Source of the DNA: W0P28-013 sp051870755
GTDB taxonomy: Bacteria > Bacteroidota > Bacteroidia > Bacteroidales > Paludibacteraceae
Direction: 5' to 3'
DNA length: 64,000 nt
Assembly (NCBI GenBank): GCA_051870755.1
Contig: JBJECE010000029.1
Span: forward strand, 49,605 to 113,604
Under the pieces are notes generated by a model. That model was given only the letters and a program-made list of their open reading frames with translations, did not search any database and was not told the DNA's origin. Positions 49,355-57,698 of this stretch are shown here, piece after piece; position 1 is the first letter of the stretch, and each line of letters starts with the position of its first letter. Position numbers and translations under genes: made by a program.

Positions 49355-51181
49355 TTATTTTTGATTGACGGCGTAGAGTTTCGAATCGGCTATGGCTTCG
49401 ACCACATTGACGATGTAGTCGCCCATCTTTTCGCATTCCACAATCATGTCCATATAGAGCACGCTGGTAGCGTACGGATATTTGCCATCGTTCACGTCGA
49501 GCACGTTTTGGGTTTTCAGTTGATTGCGGAAATTGTTGATTTCGTTTTCGAGGTTTTGGGTTTTGTTGACGTCGGTTATTTTAATTGGCGTCGATTCGAG
49601 TGCTACAATCATTTGCGCAATAGCGCTGTCCACCAAGTTGAACATCAACTCTATATTGTCGTTTACTTCGTTGGTGAATGTTACGTTGTTGTCGTAGCGA
49701 TGCTGTATGGTGCGTGCGAGGTTGTAGCAACTGTCGGCTACGCTCTCTATTTCGGAAATGATGCGCAGTTTCGATTGTATTTGGTGTTTCGATTCGTCGC
49801 TCAAGCGGCCGTTCGACACATTCATCAGGTAAGTGGCGATTTCTACTTCCATGCGGTCGCTGATATTTTCGTATTTCTGTATGCGCGAGAATTTTTTGAC
49901 AAATTCGGCTTCGACGGTTTCGTGGTAGAGGTCGCGCACTTGGCCAAACATACGTTGTGTGCGTTGGCTGTAAAGCACTATCTCTTTATGTGCTTGCACT
50001 ATCGACAACTCGGCCGTCGAGAGCATACCGGTCGAAATAAATGTCAGATGTGATTCTTCTTGTTCTTCGTCCGACGGTTTGCTCGGAATCAACTTGGTAA
50101 CGATGAAGACGTAGGCTTTCGTAAACCAAATCATGATGGAGATGTTGATGAGGTTGAATACCGTGTGGAACATCGACAGACCGAACGACACATAGTATTG
50201 CATCGCCGAAAACTGTTCGCTCAAAGCCTGATTGTCGGGGTTTGTCAGGTCTAAGGTTTTGTCATTCAGTTGGTTGATTATTGCAGGGTCGGCTGTGCTG
50301 ATGTAGTCGGCCAGCGCGTTCGGGTCGCCGGTGATGGCGGTCGAAATCCACACTATCAGGCGGACAAACGGATAGTAGAGCACAAGTGTCCAGATGGAGC
50401 CCAACAAGTTGAACAGCAGGTGGCCGGCGGCGGCGCGTTTTGCCCAAATGTTACCCGACACCGATGCGATGAGCGGCGTGATGCAGGTACCGATGTTACC
50501 GCCCAGCACCAAGGCGGCGGCAATGTCGAACGAAATCCAACCTTTGCTGCACATGATGAGCGCGATGGCAAACGTGGCGCTCGAGGCTTGCACAATCATG
50601 GTGAGTACCATGCCCACAAGGGCAAAAATCAGTATCGACCAATAGCCGAGTTGCGTGTACTGTTGCAGCACGGCGAATACTTCGGGATTGGCTTGCAGGT
50701 CGGGCACCGAGTGGTTCAGGTAGTCCAAACCCAAAAACAGCAACGCAAAGCCGATGAGAAACTCGCCCCAACTCTTGTAGATGTTTTTGTGCAGAAACAA
50801 CAACGGCACGCCGAATCCGATGAGCGGAATGGCAAATGCCGAAATGTTGATTTTGAACCCGAACAGCGCGATAATCCATGCCGTGAGCGTTGTGCCGACG
50901 TTGGCACCCATGATGACGGCCATCGATTGTCCGAGCGACAGCAAGCCCGCGTTTACGAAACTGACAATCATCACCGTCGTGGCCGACGAACTCTGAATGA
51001 GCGCCGTGATGAAAATACCTGTCAGTGCACCGAGCAGGCGGTTGTTGGTCATCATGGCCAAAATGTGGCGCAATTTGTCGCCTGCGGCTTTTTGTAGGCC
51101 TTCGCTCATCAGTTTCATGCCGTACAAAAACATGCCGACCGACCCGATGAGCGTCAAAATTTCTAATACTCCGAATTGCAT
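49355..51181 (-). CDS. Na/Pi cotransporter family protein with PhoU-like C-terminus
   Basis: A 608-residue membrane protein. The first ~370 residues contain two inverted NptA repeats, each with the QSSSATT signature (GIFITALIQSSSATTVMIVS and VLTMIVQASSATFAIALIMC), and GANVGTTLTAWIIALFG plus GGNIGTCITPLIASVSG. The C-terminal ~220 residues are helical and PhoU-like (YENISDRMEVEIATYLMNVS, EIESVADSCYNLARTIQHRY). Phosphate uptake with Na+ is the family role. ATG 51181 is preferred: the upstream part of the frame has a Cys- and Gln-rich leader not seen in the family. Confidence 0.9.
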   Translation of the reverse strand: MQFGVLEILTLIGSVGMFLYGMKLMSEGLQKAAGDKLRHILAMMTNNRLLGALTGIFITALIQSSSATTVMIVSFVNAGLLSLGQSMAVIMGANVGTTLTAWIIALFGFKINISAFAIPLIGFGVPLLFLHKNIYKSWGEFLIGFALLFLGLDYLNHSVPDLQANPEVFAVLQQYTQLGYWSILIFALVGMVLTMIVQASSATFAIALIMCSKGWISFDIAAALVLGGNIGTCITPLIASVSGNIWAKRAAAGHLLFNLLGSIWTLVLYYPFVRLIVWISTAITGDPNALADYISTADPAIINQLNDKTLDLTNPDNQALSEQFSAMQYYVSFGLSMFHTVFNLINISIMIWFTKAYVFIVTKLIPSKPSDEEQEESHLTFISTGMLSTAELSIVQAHKEIVLYSQRTQRMFGQVRDLYHETVEAEFVKKFSRIQKYENISDRMEVEIATYLMNVSNGRLSDESKHQIQSKLRIISEIESVADSCYNLARTIQHRYDNNVTFTNEVNDNIELMFNLVDSAIAQMIVALESTPIKITDVNKTQNLENEINNFRNQLKTQNVLDVNDGKYPYATSVLYMDMIVECEKMGDYIVNVVEAIADSKLYAVNQK

Positions 51182-51459
51182 AAAGGTGAAGTTTGGTGTC
51201 TGCTGCCAGCATCGACACAAGCCCTCGAAACTTGTGTGTGTTGCGCATGCGCCGTGCGTTGCAAACGTTACAGATTACTAAATTTATTTTTGCGTTGCAA
51301 ATTTACTCAAAATAATTTATCAGACCGCTATTTTTTTGACAAAAAATGTCTATTTTTACACACTGAAAACCGGATGGCTTCAACAAAATGTTAATGTGTT
51401 GAAAATCAGTGTTTTTGATTGAAATCTAAAAACCTAATCATATCTATTCGCACAGCAAA

Positions 51460-53133
51460 ATGGAACACACCGTACAAATTTTTTGCAAAAATGACCATCA
51501 ATTCCACACCTATCGTTGTGGTTTGTCGCTACTCGATGTGTATCGCGACTTGAACATTCGGTTGAAGTATCCCGTGTTGGCAGCGCGGGTCAACTACAAG
51601 GCCGAAGACCTGAATTTTGCCGTGTATAAACCGAAAGACATCGAGTTTATCGATGCCAGCACGCCGTCGGGCTATCGGGTGTACACGCGATCGATTAGTT
51701 GTATCATGGCCAAAGCCCTCAACGACATCGACCCCAAGGCCACACTGCGCATCGAGCACCCCATTTGCCGCGGCTATTATTGCTGCATCAACGGGCGCAA
51801 CGAGGTGGTGTCGAACGAAACCATCGCCAAACTGAAACAACGCATGCGCGAAATCATCGATGCCGACCTGCCCATCGTGTCCGAAGAGCGACAGACGCCC
51901 GCCGTCATCGAAATGTTCCGCCAGCGCGGCGAGATGGACAAGGTGATTCTGCTCGAAACGCTGGGCATTCCGTATGCACGATTTGTGCGCATCGGCGATT
52001 TTGTCGATTATTACAACGGTGTGTTGGTGCCATCGACAGGCTATGTGCAACTGTTCGACTTGGAACCCTACAAAAACGGCATTTTGCTGCGTGTGCCCGA
52101 CCGCCGGCAGCCCGACCGCCTCGCCGAGTACGAAGACCAATCGAAAATGTTCGACGTGTTCGACGAATTTGTAACGTGGAACAAACAGATGGGATTCAGC
52201 AACGTGGGCGACTTCAACGTCGAAGCGCAACGCAAAACCAGCAATATATATAATGTGGTGAAAATAGCCGAAGCGTTGCAGGAACGCAAAATCGTGCAAA
52301 TAGCCGACATGATTCACGCACGGCAGCCGCACAGCCGCTTTGTGATGATTTCGGGACCGTCGTCGAGCGGTAAAACCACATTCAGTAAACGTTTGTCGGT
52401 ACAACTGATGGTGGCCGGACTCAAACCGATAGTGCTTTCGTTGGACAACTATTTCGTCAATCGCGAAGACACGCCGCGCGACGAAAACGGCGAGTGGGAT
52501 TTCGAACACATTCACGCTGTCGATTTGGAACTGTTGAACAAACAGTTGGCGCAAATGTTGCGTGGCGAGGAGGTGGAAATACCATTCTTCAATTTCGAGG
52601 ACGGCAAACGCTATTTTCGTGGCGACAAAATTTGTCTGAAACCCGAAAACGTACTCATCATCGAAGGCATACACGCCTTGAATCCCGAACTGACAACCGC
52701 CATTCCGCGCGAAGCGATGTTCAAAATCTACGTCTCGACACTGACAACCATTTCGCTCGACAACCACAATTGGATACCAACCACCGACACGCGTCTGTTG
52801 CGGCGCATCGTGCGCGACTATCGCTACCGCAACTATTCGGCACGCGAAACCATCGCTCGGGCGCCAAGTGTACGACGCGGCGAAGAACGGTGGATTTTCC
52901 CCTTCCAAGAACAAGCCGACGTGATGTTCAATTCGGCACTGTTGTTTGAGTTGGCTGTGCTGAAACGTCATGCCGAACCCATTTTGTCCGAAGTGCCGCA
53001 GTCGTGCGAAGAGTACACCGAAGCACACCGATTGCTCAAGTTTTTGAAATACTTCACACCTATTCACGACCGCGAAATTCCGCCTACGTCGTTGTTGCGC
53101 GAATTTTTGGGCGGCAGTAGTTTTAGATATTGA
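51460..53133 (+). CDS. Nucleoside (uridine) kinase fused to a ThrRS-like editing/TGS region
   Basis: A 557-residue two-part protein. Residues 1-~210 resemble the N-terminal regions of threonyl-tRNA synthetase: a TGS-like start (VQIFCKNDHQFHTYRCGLSL LDVYRDL) followed by RIEHPICRGYYCCINGRNE and IVSEERQTPAVIEMF. Residues ~290-500 are a uridine/phosphoribulokinase-type P-loop kinase: FVMISGPSSSGKTTFSKRLS, VLSLDNYFVNREDTPRDENG, NVLIIEGIHALNPEL, DTRLLRRIVRDYRYRNYSAR. This fusion is widespread in Bacteroidota and Firmicutes. Phosphorylation of uridine/cytidine or another nucleoside is likely; the role of the synthetase-like part is unknown. Confidence 0.88.
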   Translation: MEHTVQIFCKNDHQFHTYRCGLSLLDVYRDLNIRLKYPVLAARVNYKAEDLNFAVYKPKDIEFIDASTPSGYRVYTRSISCIMAKALNDIDPKATLRIEHPICRGYYCCINGRNEVVSNETIAKLKQRMREIIDADLPIVSEERQTPAVIEMFRQRGEMDKVILLETLGIPYARFVRIGDFVDYYNGVLVPSTGYVQLFDLEPYKNGILLRVPDRRQPDRLAEYEDQSKMFDVFDEFVTWNKQMGFSNVGDFNVEAQRKTSNIYNVVKIAEALQERKIVQIADMIHARQPHSRFVMISGPSSSGKTTFSKRLSVQLMVAGLKPIVLSLDNYFVNREDTPRDENGEWDFEHIHAVDLELLNKQLAQMLRGEEVEIPFFNFEDGKRYFRGDKICLKPENVLIIEGIHALNPELTTAIPREAMFKIYVSTLTTISLDNHNWIPTTDTRLLRRIVRDYRYRNYSARETIARAPSVRRGEERWIFPFQEQADVMFNSALLFELAVLKRHAEPILSEVPQSCEEYTEAHRLLKFLKYFTPIHDREIPPTSLLREFLGGSSFRY

Positions 53134-53594
53134 TGCGTATGAAAAAGAGATTGTTGCTGATAGTCGCCTTGTGCTGTACCGCTGTGGCGTCAAACGCTAC
53201 CGAACCGACTTTGTTCGAGGCTTTGGCTGCGCCCGACTCGCTCACCGGAGCCAACGTCGTGGTGTACCAAGATTCGATAATGCGCGCTGCACTCGAAGCG
53301 CAACAAGTGCGTGGTACGGAAACCACTATACGGGGATTTCGCGTACAACTGTTCTCGAGCAACAATGCGCGTACCGCACGCGATGCCGCCTTCAAGGTCG
53401 AAAAAACAATTCGCGAAAAATTGCCGCACATGGCTGTGTATGTAACCTATACATCGCCATTCTGGCGCGTACGCGTGGGCAACTGCACCACACACGACGA
53501 AGCGCAACGCCTGCGACAATACCTGATAGAACAACTGCCGGGCTTGGCAACCGAAACGTACATCGTGCCCGACCAGATTTTGCTTAATCAATAA
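53133..53594 (+). CDS. SPOR-domain envelope protein
   Basis: A 153-residue protein with a signal peptide (KKRLLLIVALCCTAVASNA) and a SPOR domain near the C-terminus: IRGFRVQLFSSNNARTARDA, VYVTYTSPFWRVRVGNCTTH DEAQRLRQYL. SPOR domains bind denuded peptidoglycan at division sites. The start overlaps the kinase stop by one base; a second ATG at 53139 is equally possible. FolE follows seven bases later. Confidence 0.82.
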   Translation: MRMKKRLLLIVALCCTAVASNATEPTLFEALAAPDSLTGANVVVYQDSIMRAALEAQQVRGTETTIRGFRVQLFSSNNARTARDAAFKVEKTIREKLPHMAVYVTYTSPFWRVRVGNCTTHDEAQRLRQYLIEQLPGLATETYIVPDQILLNQ

Positions 53595-53601
53595 AATTGC
53601 C

Positions 53602-54159
53602 ATGAACAAGACGGAAGAAATAGCCGAACATTACCGCCAAATAATCCGTTTGCTTGGCGAAGACACCCACCGCGAAGGCCTGCTGAAAACGCCACAGCGT
53701 GTGGCCAAAGCCATGCAGTTCATGACACAGGGCTACGACCAAAATCCCGAAGAGGTGTTGCGCAGTGCCATGTTCCACGAGGAATACCGCCAAATGGTGG
53801 TGGTCAAGGACATCGAATTCTTTTCGATGTGCGAACACCACATGCTGCCATTTTTCGGTAAAGCGCACGTGGCCTACATACCCAAAAATACCATTACGGG
53901 ATTGAGCAAAATAGCCCGTGTAGTCGATATTTATGCGCACCGCCTACAGTTGCAGGAACGCCTGACCACGCAGATAAAGGAGTGCATACAAAGCACGCTC
54001 GACCCGCTTGGCGTGATGGTGGTGATAGAAGCGCAACACATGTGCATGCAGATGCGCGGCGTGCAAAAACAACACTCCGTAACCACCACGTCCGATTTTA
54101 CGGGAGCGTTCAACAGTGCCAAGACGCGCGAGGAATTTTTTCAACTCATACGCAGTTAA
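53602..54159 (+). CDS. folE: GTP cyclohydrolase I
   Basis: A 185-residue enzyme converting GTP to dihydroneopterin triphosphate, the first step of folate synthesis. HREGLLKTPQRVAKAMQFMT QGY, zinc and active-site motif FFSMCEHHMLPFFGKAHVAY, GLSKIARVVDIYAHRLQLQE RLT and VVIEAQHMCMQMRGVQKQHS with the second zinc Cys are all clear (Cys, His, Cys ligands present). Normal length. A terminator follows. Confidence 0.97.
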   Translation: MNKTEEIAEHYRQIIRLLGEDTHREGLLKTPQRVAKAMQFMTQGYDQNPEEVLRSAMFHEEYRQMVVVKDIEFFSMCEHHMLPFFGKAHVAYIPKNTITGLSKIARVVDIYAHRLQLQERLTTQIKECIQSTLDPLGVMVVIEAQHMCMQMRGVQKQHSVTTTSDFTGAFNSAKTREEFFQLIRS

Positions 54160-54188
54160 TCGCGGAAATATGGTTTTTACCGACCATC

Positions 54189-54224
54189 AACGGACAGACA
54201 ACTAAAAAATCTGTCCGTTTTTTT
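54189..54224 (+). terminator. Terminator of folE
   Basis: AACGGACAGA and TCTGTCCGTT pair over ten bases around ACAACTAAAAAA... and are followed by T residues. Confidence 0.92.
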
Positions 54225-54225
54225 A

Positions 54226-54256
54226 TTGGGCAAACCACACTTTTTTTGTATCTTTG
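54226..54256 (+). promoter_or_regulatory. Promoter driving the structured leader region
   Basis: TTG (54226-54228), 20-base spacer, TATCTTTG (54249-54256), directly after the folE terminator and 276 bases before the methyltransferase ATG. Confidence 0.7.
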
Positions 54257-54317
54257 CCGACGATGTTGCAAGCGTGCAACCACATTTTATTGTTTAACTA
54301 AGCATTAGCTATTATTT

Positions 54318-54490
54318 CGCGTTCGCCAGAAATCTCACAACTAATTGAACTACTGAAATAATAAGTTAGGTTTATTCACCAACTTACTCTAAGAATAAAA
54401 AGCAATGCTCACGTCAATGACGTGGGTTATCTTATTAGAGTAAAGGTGGTGAGATACCTTGGCGAACATAAGAAACCTGCGTTTTTTATG
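54318..54490 (+). ncRNA. Highly structured untranslated RNA candidate upstream of the methyltransferase
   Basis: Long-range pairing joins GTTCGCCAGAAATCTCAC (near 54321) with GTGAGATACCTTGGCGAAC (near 54449-54467). Inside, TTACTCTAA pairs with TTAGAGTAA and CACGTC with GACGTG to form a long central hairpin (54384-54443), and CACC/GGTG extends it; a smaller AACT...AGTT hairpin makes a three-way junction. Downstream AACATAAGAAA and TTTTTTATGTT can form a competing stem. It begins ~60 bases after a promoter box. It could be an independent small RNA, a cis-acting leader for the methyltransferase gene, or the end of a decayed IS200/IS605-type element. No known family could be assigned with confidence. 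Confidence 0.55.
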
Positions 54491-54499
54491 TTTGCGTGG

Positions 54500-54529
54500 A
54501 TTGATAGTGATGCACAAAACTATCAATCT
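54500..54529 (+). promoter_or_regulatory. Perfect 10-bp hairpin just before the methyltransferase start codon
   Basis: GATTGATAGT and ACTATCAATC pair around GATGCACAAA; the ATG follows at 54532. Placed there it would limit ribosome access unless opened, so translational control is plausible. Confidence 0.6.
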
Positions 54530-54531
54530 TT

Positions 54532-55650
54532 ATGGCCGGAAATAAAACTTTATCTAATGCGAAAGATGCAAAAAATGACGAATTTTATACGCAACTTGAG
54601 GACATCGAAAAGGAGTTGAAACACTATCGGGAACACTTCAACGGCAAAACGGTGTTCTGCAACTGCGACGACCCGTACGAAAGTAACTTTTTCAAGTATT
54701 TTGCGATGAATTTCAACGTATTGGGTTTGAAAAAACTGATTGCCACCTGCTACAACGGCTCGCCCGTGCAGGGCAACGAACTGCTGCTGCAATTCGACCT
54801 CGATGCGCCCGACGAACCACGCAAAGTGGCACACAAAATCGAAATCACCGAAGTGAAAGACGCCAACGGCGATGGAGCAGTCGATTTGTCGGATGTGCGC
54901 TACTTGTTGCAAAACGACAAAAACGTCATCTCCATATTCAAAGGCAATGGCGATTTCCGTTCGCCCGAATGCGTGGAACTGCTCAAAGAGGCCGATATTG
55001 TGGTTACCAATCCACCTTTTTCGCTCTTCAGAGAATATGTAGCTCAACTCATTGAATATCAGAAAAAATTCTTGATTATAGGAAATGTAAATGCTATTAC
55101 TTATAAGGAAATCTTTCCTTTAATAAAAGATAATTGTTTATGGTTCGGAGCAAGTATTCATAGCGGTGATAGAGAATTTCAAGTGCCAGAAAGTTATCCT
55201 TTAAATGCCGCAGGTTATCGTATAGATGAGCAAGGGAGAAGATATATTCGTGTAAAAGGGGTACGTTGGTTTACAAATTTGGATTACAAAAAACGACACG
55301 AAGATTTGATTTTGTACAAATCCTATAATCCTAAAGAATATCCAAAATATGACAATTACGATGGTATTAATGTAAATAAAACTGCAGATATTCCTTGCGA
55401 TTACGACGGAGCAATGGGTGTTCCTATCACATTTTTGGATAAATACAATCCTGAACAATTTGAAATCATCGGTTTAGGAATATCAAATTCAGGTATAGAA
55501 TGTGGAGTAAAACCTTATAAACCAGAACATAAGAAGTATAGAAAAGAAATTCAAAAAAGAGGAGCCGTAGATGGAGATTTATATATGATGAAAAATGGAA
55601 TAGTTGATGTTCCTTATGCTCGCATTTTAATCCGCAAAATCAAGAAATAA
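54532..55650 (+). CDS. EcoRI-family adenine-specific DNA methyltransferase
   Basis: A 372-residue protein of the M.EcoRI type: start NKTLSNAKDAKNDEFYTQLE DIEKELKHY, VFCNCDDPYESNFFKYFAMN FNVLGLKKLIATCYN, and the catalytic ADIVVTNPPFSLFREYVAQL (NPPF), followed by NCLWFGASIHSGDREFQVPE and VRWFTNLDYKKRHEDL. It should methylate N6 of adenine at a specific site. No matching EcoRI-like nuclease is beside it, so it is an orphan or works with the HNH protein downstream. Composition changes sharply near base 55020: core-like before, AT-rich after, suggesting a recombinant gene. Confidence 0.88.
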   Translation: MAGNKTLSNAKDAKNDEFYTQLEDIEKELKHYREHFNGKTVFCNCDDPYESNFFKYFAMNFNVLGLKKLIATCYNGSPVQGNELLLQFDLDAPDEPRKVAHKIEITEVKDANGDGAVDLSDVRYLLQNDKNVISIFKGNGDFRSPECVELLKEADIVVTNPPFSLFREYVAQLIEYQKKFLIIGNVNAITYKEIFPLIKDNCLWFGASIHSGDREFQVPESYPLNAAGYRIDEQGRRYIRVKGVRWFTNLDYKKRHEDLILYKSYNPKEYPKYDNYDGINVNKTADIPCDYDGAMGVPITFLDKYNPEQFEIIGLGISNSGIECGVKPYKPEHKKYRKEIQKRGAVDGDLYMMKNGIVDVPYARILIRKIKK

Positions 55651-55697
55651 TAACGAAAAATTTTGTATTTTTGCACAAACGATAAAATATATTATTT

Positions 55698-56189
55698 ATG
55701 GATAAAAATGACGAACAGATTTTGTTAGGGTTGGCAGCATTAGGTATTACCTTTTTGTTGGTAAAAGGCAAGAAACCGGTTAGGAAAGACGAAGAACAAG
55801 AAATTGAAATCGGAGCACTACCTGTTGGATATAAACGTGTAGGAAGAATTAAAATGACGGTTGCTCGCAAAGCAAAAATCAAAGCAGGAGATATTGTTGT
55901 ACATCCTAACTATATACGACATATAGAACTTGCTCATGCAAAAGAATTGGAATCTTTGGGAATTTCAGCAGTCGATTACATTTCAATAATTGCTAATAAT
56001 TTTACCCAAATCAGAAAGGGCAGCGGCGATTCTATTCTTTTAGTTGTGAAAAACAACCACAAAAATGATGTTTTAGCATTGCAATTAACGCCATTAATAG
56101 ACGATAAGGGAAAAGAATTATGGGAAATCCATACATCTCAACCACGAAATAAATTCAGCCAAAATCAAACCGTTTTATGGGAGAAATAG
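55698..56189 (+). CDS. Small protein with N-terminal membrane helix and PBECR/RelE-like nuclease-type C-terminus
   Basis: A 163-residue AT-rich protein. Residues ~8-25 are hydrophobic (ILLGLAALGITFLLVKGKK) and may anchor it. The C-terminal ~95 residues (HIELAHAKELESLGISAVDY, NFTQIRKGSGDSILLVVKNN, DVLALQLTPLIDDKGKELWE and final QTVLWEK) are reminiscent of the barnase/EndoU/colicin-like (PBECR) nuclease domains found at the ends of phage and toxin proteins, with His, Arg and Lys candidates. The family call is tentative. The next gene encodes a related protein and overlaps by 13 bases. Confidence 0.5.
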   Translation: MDKNDEQILLGLAALGITFLLVKGKKPVRKDEEQEIEIGALPVGYKRVGRIKMTVARKAKIKAGDIVVHPNYIRHIELAHAKELESLGISAVDYISIIANNFTQIRKGSGDSILLVVKNNHKNDVLALQLTPLIDDKGKELWEIHTSQPRNKFSQNQTVLWEK

Positions 56190-56596
56190 AAATTTATTTT
56201 GAAATCGGCACATTGCCCGAATCGGTAACGGCGGAGGCAGGTATCGAAAATTTGCCGGTTCTGATGAAATACGAATACAATCAATCAATCCGCAATGGCC
56301 AGATATACAAAGAGTTGCAAAAACGCGAGAGTGATTATATTTATTTGGAGGAATCGTATTTCGCCGAGTTTGTCGACTATCCGCATCAGATACGCAAAAG
56401 CAAAAACAATTCTTTGCTTCTTGTGCGGTCGTATGCGGGTTATTATTCGGACGGTCGAAAACACGATGCCGAATCGTATGCCCTGCGTATTGTCAAAACA
56501 ACCGACGACAAGAACAAACCCTGTTGGGAAGCGATAGAATTTGATATCAATTACACTGCCAAACAGAACGATACACTTTTGTGGCAAACAAAATAG
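56177..56596 (+). CDS. Paralogue of the preceding small protein, without membrane helix
   Basis: A 139-residue protein. HQIRKSKNNSLLLVRSYAGY aligns with TQIRKGSGDSILLVVKN of its neighbour, and ALRIVKTTDDKNKPCWEAIE plus NDTLLWQTK with LQLTPLIDDKGKELWEIHT and NQTVLWEK. The two are therefore homologous over ~90 residues, though the second lacks the N-terminal hydrophobic helix and has core-like composition. The start overlaps the upstream gene by 13 bases. Possible roles include a nuclease toxin and a non-catalytic partner; nothing proves this. Confidence 0.5.
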   Translation: MGEIEIYFEIGTLPESVTAEAGIENLPVLMKYEYNQSIRNGQIYKELQKRESDYIYLEESYFAEFVDYPHQIRKSKNNSLLLVRSYAGYYSDGRKHDAESYALRIVKTTDDKNKPCWEAIEFDINYTAKQNDTLLWQTK

Positions 56597-56603
56597 ACCT
56601 ATC

Positions 56604-57695
56604 ATGAACATCAGATTACAGGAAATCACTATTCGCGAATTGATACAGAATTACGCCGATAATCAGGAAAATGGAGTGAAAGCCTACGGCGGACTATTGG
56701 ATGTGCGCCCTCCCTACCAGCGCGAATTTGTCTATGGCGACAAAGAACGCATGGCCGTCATCGACACCGTCATGCAAGGCTTCCCGCTCAATGTGATGTA
56801 TTGGGCTGTGCGCGACGACGGCACTTACGAAATCATCGACGGGCAACAGCGTACCATCAGCATTTGTCAGTATGTGAAGGGAGATTTTGCCTATATGTTC
56901 CGCTATTTTCACAACTTGACGCAAGATGAGCAACAAAAAATACTCGACTACAAACTGATGGTCTATTTCTGCGAAGGCACTGACAGCGAGAAACTTAAAT
57001 GGTTCGAAACCATCAACATTGCCGGCAAGGAACTCACCAAGCAGGAACTCCGTAACGCCGTCTATTCGGGCAGTTGGGTGAGCGATGCCAAACGCTATTT
57101 CAGCAAAAACGGCTGTGTGGCGTACCAAATCGGTGGTAAATATCTGAACGGCTCGGCCATTCGGCAAGAGTACCTCGAAACGGCCATTGCATGGCTTTCG
57201 AAAGGCAACATCGAGGTCTATATGAGCGAGCATCAGCACGACAAAAATGCGTTGGCTTTGTGGCAATATTTCCAGAGCGTCATCACGTGGGTCGAAGGTA
57301 CGTTTGTGCATACGCCGGAGCGCCAACGCATCATGAAAGGCGTCGATTGGGGCGAACTTTACGATGTGTATCACGCGCAAGTGATTGACACAAAGGCGAT
57401 AGAAGATGAAATACGGCGTCTGATTCTCGACGACGACGTTACGAACAAGAAAGGCATTTTTGCATACGTGCTGACACGCAAGGAGAAGCATTTGAACATT
57501 CGCGCTTTCAGCGAAGCACAAAAATTGGCTGCCTACGAACGTCAGCAAGGCGTGTGTGCCGAATGTGGCGGGCATTTCGAATTGTCGCAGATGGAAGCCG
57601 ACCACATCACACCATGGCACGCCGGCGGTCGCACCATTGCCAACAACTGCCAAATGCTTTGTCGCGAATGCAACAGGCGCAAGTCGGGCAAATAA
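56604..57695 (+). CDS. DUF262 and HNH endonuclease protein (GmrSD-like)
   Basis: A 363-residue protein. Residues ~1-130 are a DUF262 ParB-like domain: VRPPYQREFVYGDKERMAVI, LNVMYWAVRDDGTYEIIDGQ QRT (the DGQQRT nucleotide-binding loop), ETINIAGKELTKQELRNAVY. The C-terminal ~50 residues are an HNH nuclease with zinc Cys pairs: QGVCAECGGHFELSQMEADH ITPWHAGGRT and NCQMLCRECNRRKSGK. This combination is that of type IV restriction (GmrSD-like) proteins and related defence nucleases, which cut modified DNA using NTP. It starts seven bases after the preceding gene and is likely in the same transcript as the methyltransferase. Confidence 0.86.
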   Translation: MNIRLQEITIRELIQNYADNQENGVKAYGGLLDVRPPYQREFVYGDKERMAVIDTVMQGFPLNVMYWAVRDDGTYEIIDGQQRTISICQYVKGDFAYMFRYFHNLTQDEQQKILDYKLMVYFCEGTDSEKLKWFETINIAGKELTKQELRNAVYSGSWVSDAKRYFSKNGCVAYQIGGKYLNGSAIRQEYLETAIAWLSKGNIEVYMSEHQHDKNALALWQYFQSVITWVEGTFVHTPERQRIMKGVDWGELYDVYHAQVIDTKAIEDEIRRLILDDDVTNKKGIFAYVLTRKEKHLNIRAFSEAQKLAAYERQQGVCAECGGHFELSQMEADHITPWHAGGRTIANNCQMLCRECNRRKSGK

Positions 57696-57698
57696 CCG

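Noticed and set aside
51529..53193. 554-codon antisense frame opposite the uridine-kinase-like gene
   Set aside because: The opposite strand encodes clear P-loop and TGS-like motifs; the antisense translation has none.
54318..54490. Retron msr-msd RNA
   Set aside because: Long inverted ends and an inner hairpin fit superficially, but no reverse transcriptase gene is near and the branching-G context could not be found.
54318..54490. 6S RNA
   Set aside because: The closing stem and terminal hairpin are suggestive, but a three-way junction replaces the expected symmetrical central bubble.
54422..54619. 65-codon frame spanning the structured leader and the methyltransferase start
   Set aside because: It lies across strong RNA stems and overlaps the methyltransferase in another frame; no motif or spacing supports translation.
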